64,000 nt of DNA from G965205255 sp965205255 (GTDB lineage Bacteria > Pseudomonadota > Gammaproteobacteria > Pseudomonadales > Endozoicomonadaceae): positions 1,240,001 to 1,304,000 of the forward strand of contig OZ242051.1 of assembly GCA_965205255.1 (NCBI GenBank), in the 5' to 3' direction. The stretch's first letter is position 1; each line of letters opens with the position of its first letter. The notes beneath the pieces are model-generated. The model made no database searches. It was not told where the DNA came from and worked only from the letters and a program-made list of their open reading frames with translations. The position numbers and the translations under genes were made by a program. Shown piece by piece: positions 49,703 to 58,090 of this stretch.

Positions 49703-50734
49703 TTCAAGTTTACGCACTAATAATGTTTTACCATTTATACTGCTTTTTTCAGCTAACTCAAGTATTTTTAATACTTCTACTGCATCTTCAGGATTAACAG
49801 GGTTACTAGCTCCTAATTTTATAGTTTCAGTGATTCTTGAGTAATATTGATGGTAACAACCAGCCTCGGTTTCAATAAGTTTATTCGAAGAGGCAGAATA
49901 AAAGCTCCCATAATGTTCCGAAATTTCCACACCATATAATGACTCATTTGGAGTCATACCATCCTTTAATTGCTCTTCCTGAGGATCAAACCCATATTTA
50001 ACGAAACTTCCTTTGGTTCCCTCGACACGAAAACGAATGTTTGGAGCTGCCGAAAATGAACTTGCATGAAGAACAACTTCAAGGCTTTTATAGTGAAGTA
50101 ACACATGAAAATAGTCAGTCGTTTTAGATCCTTCTCTTAACGGCAAACATCTTGCTGTTAATGCTTCGGGCAAGCCAAAAATACTGATTGCCTGATCAAC
50201 TAAGTGAGAACCTAAATCAAACCATATTCCTGATCCCTGCCCAGGTTGCTCTCTCCACCGTTGTCGAACTGTAGGGCGAAACCGATCAAAGTGAGATTCA
50301 AAAAGTCGAACATCGCCGAACAGATTATTTTCGAGTAACTTTTTAACTGTTAAAAAGTCTCCATCCCAACGCCTGTTATGAAATACAGACAATATTAAAG
50401 AACGCTCTTTAGCAAGATTTACTAGTTCTTGTGCTTCTAAACTTGTTGTAACCATTGGTTTTTCGAGAACAACATTAATTCCATTTTCTAAGCACTGTTT
50501 AGCTAATTGGTAATGAACATCATTAGGTGCAGTAATTACTACTAACTCAATATTACCACTTGTTATTAAGTCTTGTGCAGTTTCAAAAATTGAAATGTGA
50601 GGATATTTCCTCTCTACCGTTTCTTTCTGAGAACTACTTATTGCAGTTAATTCCAATGATTCTGATATTTTTATCAGGGGTATGTGAAATGTCTTAGCCG
50701 AATAACCGTACCCTATTACACCAACTCTTATCAT
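49697..50734 (-). CDS. Gfo/Idh/MocA family oxidoreductase
   Basis: 345 residues. An NAD(P)-binding Rossmann motif at the N-terminus (RVGVIGYGYSAKTFHIPLI), the family EKP motif in VVLEKPMVTT near residue 91, and the second-domain signature DLGSHLVDQAISIFG with the conserved His. These enzymes oxidise or reduce sugars and cyclitols; the substrate is unknown (closest in look to YdgJ-type proteins). The stop overlaps the right end of attC 4. Confidence 0.92.
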   Translation of the reverse strand: MIRVGVIGYGYSAKTFHIPLIKISESLELTAISSSQKETVERKYPHISIFETAQDLITSGNIELVVITAPNDVHYQLAKQCLENGINVVLEKPMVTTSLEAQELVNLAKERSLILSVFHNRRWDGDFLTVKKLLENNLFGDVRLFESHFDRFRPTVRQRWREQPGQGSGIWFDLGSHLVDQAISIFGLPEALTARCLPLREGSKTTDYFHVLLHYKSLEVVLHASSFSAAPNIRFRVEGTKGSFVKYGFDPQEEQLKDGMTPNESLYGVEISEHYGSFYSASSNKLIETEAGCYHQYYSRITETIKLGASNPVNPEDAVEVLKILELAEKSSINGKTLLVRKLEN

Positions 50735-50778
50735 TTTATAGATAACCTATTTTTATTACCGCAAAGATCCAACTGAAA

Positions 50779-50868
50779 ACCTAACGCCAAAATCAGGGGC
50801 TGCGCCGCAGGCGGCGTCGGGTGGAGGGGCGAAGCCCCGGAACGAACTGGAAGCATTTGTTATAAGGC
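50779..50868 (-). repeat. attC site 5
   Basis: CCTAACGCC at the left and TTGTTATAAGGC at the right. Contains GCGCCGCAGGCGGCG and CGAAGCCCCGGAACGAACTG, an arm shared with sites 7 and 12. Confidence 0.92.
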
Positions 50869-50968
50869 CGGTGTTCGTGACAAGGCTGTTAGTGATTGTA
50901 ACAAATATTGAAACTACATCTAATGTTGAAACTCAAAATATACATTATTTTCTTTTAATGGTGTATTT

Positions 50969-51841
50969 ATGCATTCTGGTAAAATACAAGCTGAGGCAAG
51001 TGCAAATAAGACTCTTATTCAGCAATCTTTATTATCTAGCGAAGATAATCCTAAGGTATTAAGTTGTGGTTTTACTGTAAAATTATTATCGTCGCAGGGA
51101 GCTAGAGGAGAATGCTATCTAGCACAATTAACTGAGACCGGTGAAAAGTTTCTCTTGAAAAAAAATCTACCTCAATTAGGGCAGAGAGAAATTGAATGCC
51201 TAGAAGCTTTAAATCCTCACGATAATATTGTTCAAATGCTTGATTTTGCCCCGTCTACAATAAGTGGCTCCGATTATAGCCTCGCAGCTCTTGAACTAGC
51301 TGATAGTGATTTGGCTAACTTGATTGGTCTCTGGGGTGAAGAACAAATTTCTATAACTGTTCAACATATAAATAATATATTTAGCCAATTATTATCAGCT
51401 TACTTGCATATCAGAGAAAAAGGTCTTCTAAAACATACAGATTTCTCTGACAAAAATACCCTATATTTTTCGTCCAGTAGTAGGTTAAAAATATGTGATT
51501 TTAATAATGATTTCCTAGATAAATATGAAGGTGACGTTCACTTGCTAAAGAGTATGTCTCGTTTTTTATTTCGAGTGGTCCATCGGATAGCTCATAACTG
51601 CGATGCAATTACAGGAAAATATTTTTCTGCACCAATCTGCAAAGATAATTGCTCTAGGATGTATAGAGAGTCACCAAATTCTGAAGTAAGTGATTGGAAA
51701 AAAATACTGAGTGAAGAACAAGTCAAATTAATTATCGGTATGTTCAATAGATCTTTATCATCAGAAAAAGATATTTATGAACTTCAAAAGTACTTTGTTA
51801 AAGATTTACATGTATTACCGCATCCAAAAAAGCTTGTATGA
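50969..51841 (+). CDS. protein-kinase-fold protein in antiparallel cassette
   Basis: 290 residues. Kinase landmarks are in order: glycine-rich-like SSQGARGECYLA (41-52), lysine in FLLKKNL (64/65), helix-C glutamate in QREIECLEAL, HRD-like loop KHTDFSDKNTLY with Asp158 and Asn163, and DFG-like ICDFNND with Asp177. The catalytic residues are therefore present, though HRD is HTD and DFG is DFN. The C-lobe is short. The gene runs against the array direction, with about 100 bases upstream for its own promoter. It may act as an effector, toxin or defence kinase; this is inference. Confidence 0.7.
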   Translation: MHSGKIQAEASANKTLIQQSLLSSEDNPKVLSCGFTVKLLSSQGARGECYLAQLTETGEKFLLKKNLPQLGQREIECLEALNPHDNIVQMLDFAPSTISGSDYSLAALELADSDLANLIGLWGEEQISITVQHINNIFSQLLSAYLHIREKGLLKHTDFSDKNTLYFSSSSRLKICDFNNDFLDKYEGDVHLLKSMSRFLFRVVHRIAHNCDAITGKYFSAPICKDNCSRMYRESPNSEVSDWKKILSEEQVKLIIGMFNRSLSSEKDIYELQKYFVKDLHVLPHPKKLV

Positions 51842-51863
51842 AATGCTACCCGAGTATCATTAG

Positions 51864-51927
51864 GCCTTATAACGCCGCCTTAAGCCCCGCGCCGAAGGTG
51901 CGTCGGATTGAAGGCTTTATTATGTGC
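51864..51927 (-). repeat. attC site 6, right core degenerate
   Basis: GCCTTATAACGCC at the left. At the right TTTATTATGTGC replaces the expected TTGTTATGTGC, so the outer core has lost its G. The left core, the cleaved side in the array orientation, is intact. Confidence 0.8.
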
Positions 51928-51931
51928 GCTC

Positions 51932-52414
51932 TTATTTGTTAGCAAATTCAATCAATGGCTGGCCTTGCAAACGATAGCCAATCCACTCATTTTGTGGCTT
52001 TGCACCAATAGATTCATAGAAGTTGATAGCTGGTTCGTTCCAATCTAGGACACTCCATTCGAACCTTCCACAGTTATTTTTGACTGCTATTTGAGCTAAA
52101 GATTTAAGAAGTTTTTTTCCAGCACCACAACCACGAAACTCAGGACTTACATATAAATCTTCAAGGTATAGCCCATTCTTACCAAGCCATGTTGAGAAGT
52201 TTAAAAAATATACAGCAAACCCTATTGGCTTATTATCTGAAAGGATAATTAAAGCTTCTGTTGTTGTGTTTTCATCAAACAGGTTTACCTCTATGTCTTC
52301 GATTGTGGCTGAAACTTCATCTAGAGCCTTTTCGTATGTTGCAAGCTCTTTCACAAAGTGCAGGATAAGACCCGAATCATTAATAGTGGCTTTTCTAATT
52401 GCTACTTCTGACAC
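51932..52414 (-). CDS. GNAT N-acetyltransferase (SAT/Ats1-like)
   Basis: 160 residues with the GNAT fold. The N-terminus VAIRKATINDSGLILHFVKE, the acetyl-CoA segment YLEDLYVSPEFRGCGAGKKL (the Q/RxxGxG/A site reads RGCGAG) and the C-terminal DWNEPAINFYESIGA are typical of the spermidine/thialysine acetyltransferase subgroup. The exact amine substrate is unknown. The gene ends five bases from attC 6. Confidence 0.9.
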   Translation of the reverse strand: MSEVAIRKATINDSGLILHFVKELATYEKALDEVSATIEDIEVNLFDENTTTEALIILSDNKPIGFAVYFLNFSTWLGKNGLYLEDLYVSPEFRGCGAGKKLLKSLAQIAVKNNCGRFEWSVLDWNEPAINFYESIGAKPQNEWIGYRLQGQPLIEFANK

Positions 52415-52439
52415 TTACATCTCCGATTGTTTGTATGAG

Positions 52440-52525
52440 CACATAACGCCCAAATCAGCCACCGCAGAAGACGGGCGGTTGGAGGGGCGCAGCCCCGGAG
52501 CGAACTGGAACTTTTTGTTAGTCTT
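52440..52525 (-). repeat. attC site 7
   Basis: CACATAACGCC at the left and TTTGTTAGTC at the right, with the shared GCGCAGCCCCGGAGCGAACT arm. Confidence 0.92.
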
Positions 52526-52537
52526 CGCTGCTTGTTG

Positions 52538-53527
52538 TTATAGAAGATCTCTCAGACGAACAAACGGTTTTCCAGTCTCTGCTGCACGACGCACTTTTTT
52601 GGAAAGAACTTCATTAAGAGAAAGTTTCTGCTGTAGCATTTCAGAAATATCAAGACCATCCATGCATACTACGCTCTTGCCTTTGCCAAACGCTATTACA
52701 AACAAACCGGAAAGAACTTCATTAAGAGAAAGTTTCTGCTGTAGCATTTCAGAAATATCAAGACCATCCATGCATACTACGCTCTTGCCTTTGCCAAACG
52801 CTATTAGCCCTTCTTCCGAAAAACCACTATCACTTATAAACAAACCGCGAGACCATGATGCTTTGTCTTCTACTTTTGCATTAAATGAACGTAAATCAGC
52901 AGCATCAACACGTTTGCTAATCCATTTGGCTTCTAACAGGTATGTTTGACCTGACATTTCAAAGCTGCCATCAATTTGTTCACCCTCAACTCTAAATGAC
53001 GACCGTCCATTCATTCCATTTTTATCAAAGAGTTTTTTTAGAAAAACCTCGAATGCGTAACCACGACGATGAGGGTTTAGTTCATTGAAACTCATAAGCT
53101 CACTGAACAGTTCAGAGGCAATCTCATCACTTAAATTTGTAAAAATAGAATGATTTTGTTGAATAGTTGTTTCTTCAGGAGGAGTTCCACCTAACTTTTT
53201 TATTAATAGTAAAAACTCATTCTTCGCTTCTGGAATGAGTTCTTCTTGACCAACTCTACAACGTAATGTTTCCCGGTATTCCCATAAAGCTAGAAGTACT
53301 TTAACAATATTTTCAGTACTTGATTGGTTTAATAAATAACGAAGCCTTTTAGCTTTACTTGTTCCTTCAGCAGCATATATTGGATTATTAATATCAATGT
53401 TTAATTCTTCATCAAAAAATTCAGCAAAAGTCTTGTTTGAAAAATCTAAAACATATCCACCACCCATTTTGAAAATTTCATCGATTAACCTTATATCAAT
53501 TGACTTGAGTTTAGTTTGTTTTTTCAT
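52538..53527 (-). CDS. Mrr-like restriction endonuclease fold protein with an internal duplication
   Basis: About 329 residues from ATG 53527 (MKKQTKLKSIDIRL); the frame is open to 53581, but that extension runs into attC 8. The N-terminal half is helical. The C-terminal half has a PD-(D/E)xK core: RRGYAFEVFLKKLF, then EQIDGSFEM and TYLLEAKWISK, giving E...D...ExK, then GLFISDSGFSEEGL. This fits type IV/Mrr-type nucleases that cut modified DNA, a likely phage-defence cassette. Near the end, 36 residues (IAFGKGKSVVCMDGLDISEM and on) occur twice because of a 108-bp in-frame duplication. Confidence 0.8.
   Translation of the reverse strand: MKKQTKLKSIDIRLIDEIFKMGGGYVLDFSNKTFAEFFDEELNIDINNPIYAAEGTSKAKRLRYLLNQSSTENIVKVLLALWEYRETLRCRVGQEELIPEAKNEFLLLIKKLGGTPPEETTIQQNHSIFTNLSDEIASELFSELMSFNELNPHRRGYAFEVFLKKLFDKNGMNGRSSFRVEGEQIDGSFEMSGQTYLLEAKWISKRVDAADLRSFNAKVEDKASWSRGLFISDSGFSEEGLIAFGKGKSVVCMDGLDISEMLQQKLSLNEVLSGLFVIAFGKGKSVVCMDGLDISEMLQQKLSLNEVLSKKVRRAAETGKPFVRLRDLL
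52601..52806 (+). repeat. 98-bp direct duplication, 108-bp period, inside the nuclease gene
   Basis: 52601-52698 and 52709-52806 are identical as read, separated by CAAACAAACC. The 108-base period is 36 codons, so the reading frame is kept. Perfect identity suggests a very recent event or an assembly artefact. Confidence 0.95.
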
Positions 53528-53567
53528 GGTTAAGAATATTACAAAATATTCGAAGATGGGTAAAGAA

Positions 53568-53627
53568 GCCATAACGCCCAAATCAGCGGGCGGCGTAACC
53601 GTCCGACTGCCTTGCCTTGTTAAGCTT
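53568..53627 (-). repeat. attC site 8
   Basis: GCCATAACGCCC at the left and CTTGTTAAGC at the right. A short 60-base type with CGGGCGGCG. Confidence 0.9.
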
Positions 53628-53821
53628 ATAATTGCGGTAAAATATTAAGCAAAAATAGGATATTTTATTTAAAATCATATCGTTATGTTTTTCTTGGATA
53701 TGTATACAAAGTAGAGATATTAGACAAATATATCTATTTCTCCCTAAAATATAGACATATTATTCTGATATCTCTATTCTGTGAGTACATTCCGACCTAT
53801 ACAGTAAAAAGGATATTCGCC

Positions 53822-54901
53822 ATGCCTGATAGGTATGATAAAGACAAGCCTTACAATACTCTACCAATCTTGCCTCCTACAATCGACGTTGAAAGCAAGT
53901 CTATTTTAAAAAAAGCTATTTCCGCAAATAAAATCTTAGCGGAACTAAAGGGTATGGGTGACAGGATACCGCATCAAGGTATTTTGATTAATAGCATTAT
54001 TCTGCAAGAAGCAAGAGTCTCTTCTGAAATTGAAAATATAGTAACTACTCAAGATGAGCTGTACCAAGCCGGTATACAGGGAGAGCTCAAGGGCTCTCCA
54101 GAAGCTAAGGAGGTCCTTTATTATCGAGAAGCTTTATGGGAAGGGTTTCAAGCGATACAGGAAAGACCACTTACTATTAATACAATTGTAAATATCGCGA
54201 AAGTTGTTAAGCAAACAGATATAGACGTAAGGACTATTCCTGGAATAAAGATAGCTAATTCTAAAAAAGAAGTAATATACACCCCTCCTGAAGGTAAGGA
54301 AATAATTAGGGAGAGGCTTAAAAATTTAGAACAGTTCATGCACGAGGAAGACAATATAGACCCGCTAATAAAAATGGCTATTATTCATTATCAATTTGAA
54401 GCTATTCATCCTTTCTCTGATGGTAATGGACGGACGGGGAGAATAATAAATTTATTATATTTAATACAAAATAAGTTATTAAGCGTTCCAGTTCTTTATT
54501 TAAGCGGGTACATCATTGAAAATAAAAATGGCTACTATAAAGGCCTGAGATTAGTTACCGAAAATCAGGAGTGGGAAAATTGGATTTTGTTTATGCTAGA
54601 TGCAATTGAAGTAACAGCTAGCCAGACAAAAGAAAGAATAGAGCAGATATCTGTACTTATGGAAGAGTGTGCTGAATATGTTAGGAAAAAGGCAGGTGCA
54701 ATATACTCTAAGGACCTAATAGAAATTATTTTTCAACACCCATATTCCAAGATTAAAGTATTGGAAGATGCTGGTATTGCTAAGAGAGAAACTGCATCAA
54801 GGTATCTTCATAAACTTGTGGAAATTGGAATTCTTGAGCTGAGAAAGGTTGGTAGAGATAACTATTTTATTAATACTAAGCTTATGGAATTACTACGATA
54901 G
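53822..54901 (+). CDS. Fic family protein in antiparallel cassette
   Basis: 359 residues. The Fic motif HPFSDGNGRTGRIINLLYL (near residue 197) is complete. The inhibitory helix SSEIEN (about residues 66-72) fits (S/T)xxxE(G/N). The N-terminal Fic_N-type region (PYNTLPILPPTIDVE) and a C-terminal winged-helix region (DAGIAKRETASRYLHKLVEI) match the common Fic/HTH architecture. It probably AMPylates a protein target. The gene is opposite to the array direction and has about 190 bases of upstream leader, where a promoter is likely. Confidence 0.92.
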   Translation: MPDRYDKDKPYNTLPILPPTIDVESKSILKKAISANKILAELKGMGDRIPHQGILINSIILQEARVSSEIENIVTTQDELYQAGIQGELKGSPEAKEVLYYREALWEGFQAIQERPLTINTIVNIAKVVKQTDIDVRTIPGIKIANSKKEVIYTPPEGKEIIRERLKNLEQFMHEEDNIDPLIKMAIIHYQFEAIHPFSDGNGRTGRIINLLYLIQNKLLSVPVLYLSGYIIENKNGYYKGLRLVTENQEWENWILFMLDAIEVTASQTKERIEQISVLMEECAEYVRKKAGAIYSKDLIEIIFQHPYSKIKVLEDAGIAKRETASRYLHKLVEIGILELRKVGRDNYFINTKLMELLR

Positions 54902-54905
54902 AGAG

Positions 54906-54984
54906 AGCTTAACGCCTCGCATCAGAAGCCATTACACTCGCGTAGCTAGTGGAACGGCCCGACTGCATGCACTTGTTAGAAGGC
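54906..54984 (-). repeat. attC site 9
   Basis: AGCTTAACGCC at the left and CTTGTTAGAAGGC at the right. Confidence 0.9.
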
Positions 54985-55035
54985 ATTGTACTTTCTACTC
55001 CAATGTCTGTAGTTATGGGCGTTGAACAACCCATC

Positions 55036-55272
55036 CTATTTTAGTTTTGAAGCCCAAATTGCTAGTTTGTGTTTCATTGAGAGTTGAGATATCTGGTCCT
55101 GAGGAATAGGATGAATGATTTTATCGTGAACCAGTAATCGATAAATGTACTCGATTTTCTCCGCTTGCGAATCCGTTGGCTCGAATTCTACAACGCCTCT
55201 CTTTTCACCGTATTTCATCCCTACGGCAATTGCTTTTTTAACCAACTCTTTCTCGTTCTTAAGCTTCTTCAT
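55036..55272 (-). CDS. small DUF5062-like protein
   Basis: 78 residues, soluble and basic: MKKLKNEKELVKKAIAVG, then EKIEYIYRLLVHDKIIHPIP and a terminal MKHKLAIWASKLK. I recall this pattern from DUF5062 proteins of Vibrio and relatives; function is unknown. It sits on the array strand between sites 9 and 10. Confidence 0.65.
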   Translation of the reverse strand: MKKLKNEKELVKKAIAVGMKYGEKRGVVEFEPTDSQAEKIEYIYRLLVHDKIIHPIPQDQISQLSMKHKLAIWASKLK

Positions 55273-55282
55273 GATTGTATAT

Positions 55283-55405
55283 GCCTTCTAACTCCGCCTT
55301 AAACAGGCCTATAAGCGAGAGTGTAATGGAGCGCTATAATGGCCGCAAGTACAGCGCGAAATGAAACGGAGCTTATAGGTTCTGATTGAAGGCTTTGTTA
55401 GGCAT
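55283..55405 (-). repeat. attC site 10 (long type)
   Basis: GCCTTCTAACTCCGCC at the left and TTTGTTAGGCATG at the right, 123 bases. Inner arms CCTATAAGC...GCTTATAGG pair over a long distance. The left core reads TAACTCC rather than TAACGCC. Confidence 0.85.
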
Positions 55406-55832
55406 GAGGCTGAACGACCAAAAAATGACCCCCAACACCTTTAATATTAAATTCACTACCTACAATTTTGTAACCTGCCTTTTCATAAAACCCCACAGCA
55501 GACACTCTTGCATTAGCCCAAATATAATTTGCGCCTGCATCACGAGCGACCTTTTCGGCTGCATGTAATAGCTTAATTCCAACCCCCTTACCCCGTACAG
55601 ACTCAACATTTGCCATAGCTCTTATTTGGTAGCCATTTCCTACTATGGCTGAATTTCCCCTTTGATAGATAGATACGATACCTACCAGCTCACCATTTAT
55701 AAGGCATCCAAAATGATGTGTTGTTGAGTCTTCATCACCAAGGTAATTGCATTCTCCAAGTGAAAGATCTGGCCTGAGAATTGAATTTCTAAGCTTTAAA
55801 GTTTCACTAGAGTTTATTTCTTTTATTTGCAC
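55398..55832 (-). CDS. GNAT family N-acetyltransferase
   Basis: 144 residues. GNAT core: LVGIVSIYQRG, QIRAMANVESVRGKGVGIKL (acetyl-CoA site RGKGVG), then ANARVSAVGFYEKAGY. This is close in type to the widespread short acetyltransferases annotated as ElaA/YpeA-like; the substrate is unknown. Its stop overlaps the right core of attC 10. Confidence 0.9.
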   Translation of the reverse strand: MQIKEINSSETLKLRNSILRPDLSLGECNYLGDEDSTTHHFGCLINGELVGIVSIYQRGNSAIVGNGYQIRAMANVESVRGKGVGIKLLHAAEKVARDAGANYIWANARVSAVGFYEKAGYKIVGSEFNIKGVGGHFLVVQPHA

Positions 55833-55848
55833 GAAATTCGATCCTAAT

Positions 55849-55950
55849 GCCTAACGCCTCGTTAAGAGGCAAATAATATGTTGACTAAAATAAGCGATGC
55901 AGGAGCAAAAGCCAACTGTTATTTGTCCTGCTTTAACGACTTGTTAGGCG
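55849..55950 (-). repeat. attC site 11
   Basis: GCCTAACGCCTC at the left and CTTGTTAGGCG at the right. Shares TAAGCGATGCAGGAGCAAAA-type inner sequence with site 2. Confidence 0.92.
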
Positions 55951-55964
55951 CAGATTCCCTTAAG

Positions 55965-56417
55965 CTAAAGGTAAAGCTCCATATCTATTCGATGCATATT
56001 GGGGCCCCAACCATTTTCTATTTCACCTACGCTTACGGCACCATATTTAGTAAAGAATGGCTCTGATAAATGGCTAGCAGCGATTTTAATATGATTTAAC
56101 TTATGACTCTTTGCTAGAGAAATAGCTCTATTCATAAATATTGAACCTATTCCTAAACCTTGGGAGCGAGGAGAAATCATGATCCAATTTATTGATTTAT
56201 ATATGGGCACTTCGCCAATTAAACCAAATGCGCCAATGATGTTATTACCTGATAAACACACTTCATAAGCTTCAGGATTCGCATCAAGAAAATTCGCATA
56301 ATCTGAACGTTCATTCGCTGCAAAAAACTCAGGACAATTTGCATCAAAAATTTTAAGGCAATCTTCTCTATCTTGTAATTGATAACTTCTAAAATGTACT
56401 TCAGTGGTCAAATGCAA
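55965..56417 (-). CDS. GNAT family N-acetyltransferase
   Basis: 150 residues. LTTEVHFRSYQLQDREDCLK at the N-terminus, INWIMISPRSQGLGIGSIFM as the acetyl-CoA site (RSQGLG), then a C-terminal strand FFTKYGAVSVGE. Third GNAT gene in the array; sequence distinct from the other two. Substrate unknown. Confidence 0.88.
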   Translation of the reverse strand: MHLTTEVHFRSYQLQDREDCLKIFDANCPEFFAANERSDYANFLDANPEAYEVCLSGNNIIGAFGLIGEVPIYKSINWIMISPRSQGLGIGSIFMNRAISLAKSHKLNHIKIAASHLSEPFFTKYGAVSVGEIENGWGPNMHRIDMELYL

Positions 56418-56432
56418 TCTCCGTGCGAAAGA

Positions 56433-56516
56433 CGCCTAACGCCTGCTTCAGCCGCCGCCGACGGCGGTTGGGTGGAGGGGCAAAGCCCCGGAACGAACTG
56501 GAAATTTTTGTTAGGC
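56433..56516 (-). repeat. attC site 12
   Basis: CGCCTAACGCC at the left and TTTGTTAGGC at the right, with GCCGCCGCCGACGGCGG and the shared CCCCGGAACGAACTGG arm. Confidence 0.93.
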
Positions 56517-57350
56517 AATCATGGCACTCACTAACTTAACTACCCCAAAAAGAACAGGTGGTGTCACTATTGCCATAGCAATGAGAGGCATACATCCTTG
56601 CTTATTATTTACCGAAGCATGGGCATTTGAAAAGCTTTGTGTTGTTTTTTTCTCAGTTATTTTTACTTTTGGTTTTGAAACAGCTGAAATGAAAACTTTT
56701 GCTCTGAGTTCTGCAGCAGCAGCTTTATAAGCAGCTGTTCTATTACTGCCACCATTCATTACATAGCCATCTGGCGCAGTCCATTGACCAAACCAAATTA
56801 ACTCTAGTCCTTCATAGCGTTTAATTGACTTAACAATCTTTTCATCAGAAGCTAACTTTTTAGCTATTTCTTGAATAGTTGGATCATTCGGATCTTTAAT
56901 CGGAGTATTTTCTTTACCCCTCATCAATTCTCGATAGACTCTAAATGTAAACCATGCAGATAATTCTATTTCTCTGCCATGAGAGATTAGTGCATACTGA
57001 ATCCTATTGAAAAGTTCTTTCTTACCAACATATTCAGAAACTTCAATTCCAAAAATTTTCCCGAAACTTCTGTGTCTTTCTGTTGTAGGTTTGTCTTTTC
57101 TGACTGTGCGAGTAATTAAATCACTAAGATCATTTAGGCTAATGCTTTCTGGGATTGAAATGCCTAATTCTTTTGCGTATTCAATCTGTTTTTCCGTTGC
57201 TGGTTCAGGTGGTAATTCTTCGATTTCTTCTACAGTTGTACCATCTTTTTCTGCAAGTATTCTTGCTTCTGCTTCATTTTTTGCATGGAAACTTCGACTT
57301 CTTTTTCTGCCTGTTTCTATGCCCCTTCCTTTTACTGCATAAATTGGCAT
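56511..57350 (-). CDS. hypothetical protein with C-terminal membrane anchor
   Basis: 279 residues, not recognised as a whole. The N-terminus MPIYAVKGRGIETGRKRSRS is followed by a segment TEKQIEYAKELGISIPES, a motif seen in many uncharacterised proteins. The middle is charged and helical (IQEIAKKLASDEKIVKSIKR, WFGQWTAPDGYVM). The end is hydrophobic (MPLIAMAIVTPPVLFGVVKL), suggesting a tail anchor. The stop lies in the right core of attC 12. Confidence 0.65.
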   Translation of the reverse strand: MPIYAVKGRGIETGRKRSRSFHAKNEAEARILAEKDGTTVEEIEELPPEPATEKQIEYAKELGISIPESISLNDLSDLITRTVRKDKPTTERHRSFGKIFGIEVSEYVGKKELFNRIQYALISHGREIELSAWFTFRVYRELMRGKENTPIKDPNDPTIQEIAKKLASDEKIVKSIKRYEGLELIWFGQWTAPDGYVMNGGSNRTAAYKAAAAELRAKVFISAVSKPKVKITEKKTTQSFSNAHASVNNKQGCMPLIAMAIVTPPVLFGVVKLVSAMIA

Positions 57351-57372
57351 TTTTACTCCTTAGTTGTTTGAT

Positions 57373-57477
57373 TGCCTAACGCTGCATTAAGCGGTGAGTG
57401 ACAGTTTGCTAAAATGTGAAGCGCAGCGGAACCGAGCAAACTGTTACGAGTCCGACTTGAATGCCTTGTGATGTGCC
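57373..57477 (-). repeat. attC site 13
   Basis: TGCCTAACGCTGC at the left; at the right CTTGTGATGTGCC, where GTT has become GTG. Inner arms ACAGTTTGCT and AGCAAACTGT pair. Confidence 0.82.
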
Positions 57478-58013
57478 TATTTTGCAGAATGCTTAATATC
57501 ATATTTTTTTGTGATATTGTTAAATATAAACTCTGCATTGTAACTAAAACCTGTTGTAGGTTTTTCTTTAAAACAAATGATAGTGTTTGAAGAGCTTGGT
57601 TTAGAAATATTGTAAGTTTGGCCGCCAGACACCGTAGTCCTTGCAGTACCATAGGTATTTGCATTGTATGTAGCGTTGTTACCATAAATATTTGCGCTAC
57701 CATAAGTGTTAGAATTTATATTTGTTGTAGCTCTTATTGGTGTAGTGTAAGTGCTATTTGATGTATAGCTGTTTTCATCAACAACGACAAAATATTTATA
57801 GCCATTTTGCATAGTTAACTCTGCACTTCTTAATAGTGTAAAATCAGCTACTCGTTCCCTACCAGTATACCCATTACCGCGAAATGTTACTTTAAAAACA
57901 TTTTTATCAAGTTGTGTTTCTGAATAACCTCCAGAAAACCCATTACTTTGATATGTAGTTGCACAACCAGAAAATAAAACTGACGATACAAGCAGGATTG
58001 ATAAAAATTTCAT
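57477..58013 (-). CDS. CC0125/CC1285-type lipoprotein
   Basis: 178 residues. The lipobox is in MKFLSILLVSSVLFSGCATT (Cys17). The segment TYQSNGFSGGYSETQLDKNV followed by FKVTFRGNGYTGRERVADF is characteristic of the CC0125/CC1285 lipoprotein family, of unknown function. A Thr/Asn/Tyr-rich low-complexity stretch (about residues 88-130) follows. An outer-membrane or periplasmic location is expected. Confidence 0.8.
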   Translation of the reverse strand: MKFLSILLVSSVLFSGCATTYQSNGFSGGYSETQLDKNVFKVTFRGNGYTGRERVADFTLLRSAELTMQNGYKYFVVVDENSYTSNSTYTTPIRATTNINSNTYGSANIYGNNATYNANTYGTARTTVSGGQTYNISKPSSSNTIICFKEKPTTGFSYNAEFIFNNITKKYDIKHSAK

Positions 58014-58025
58014 GCTGACTCCTTT

Positions 58026-58090
58026 GGCACATAACGCCTAGTTCAAGAGCGCGGCCGAAGGCGGTGTCCCTTGGAACCATTTGTTAGCTG
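58026..58090 (-). repeat. attC site 14
   Basis: GGCACATAACGCC at the left and TTTGTTAGC at the right. 65-base type with TTCAAGAGCGCGG...TGTCCCTTGGAA. Confidence 0.92.

Noticed and set aside
52266..52949. Plus-strand frame of 227 codons over the nuclease gene
   Set aside because: It is the shadow of the minus-strand nuclease and acetyltransferase genes, spans attC 7, and shows the same 108-bp repeat only because of the DNA duplication.
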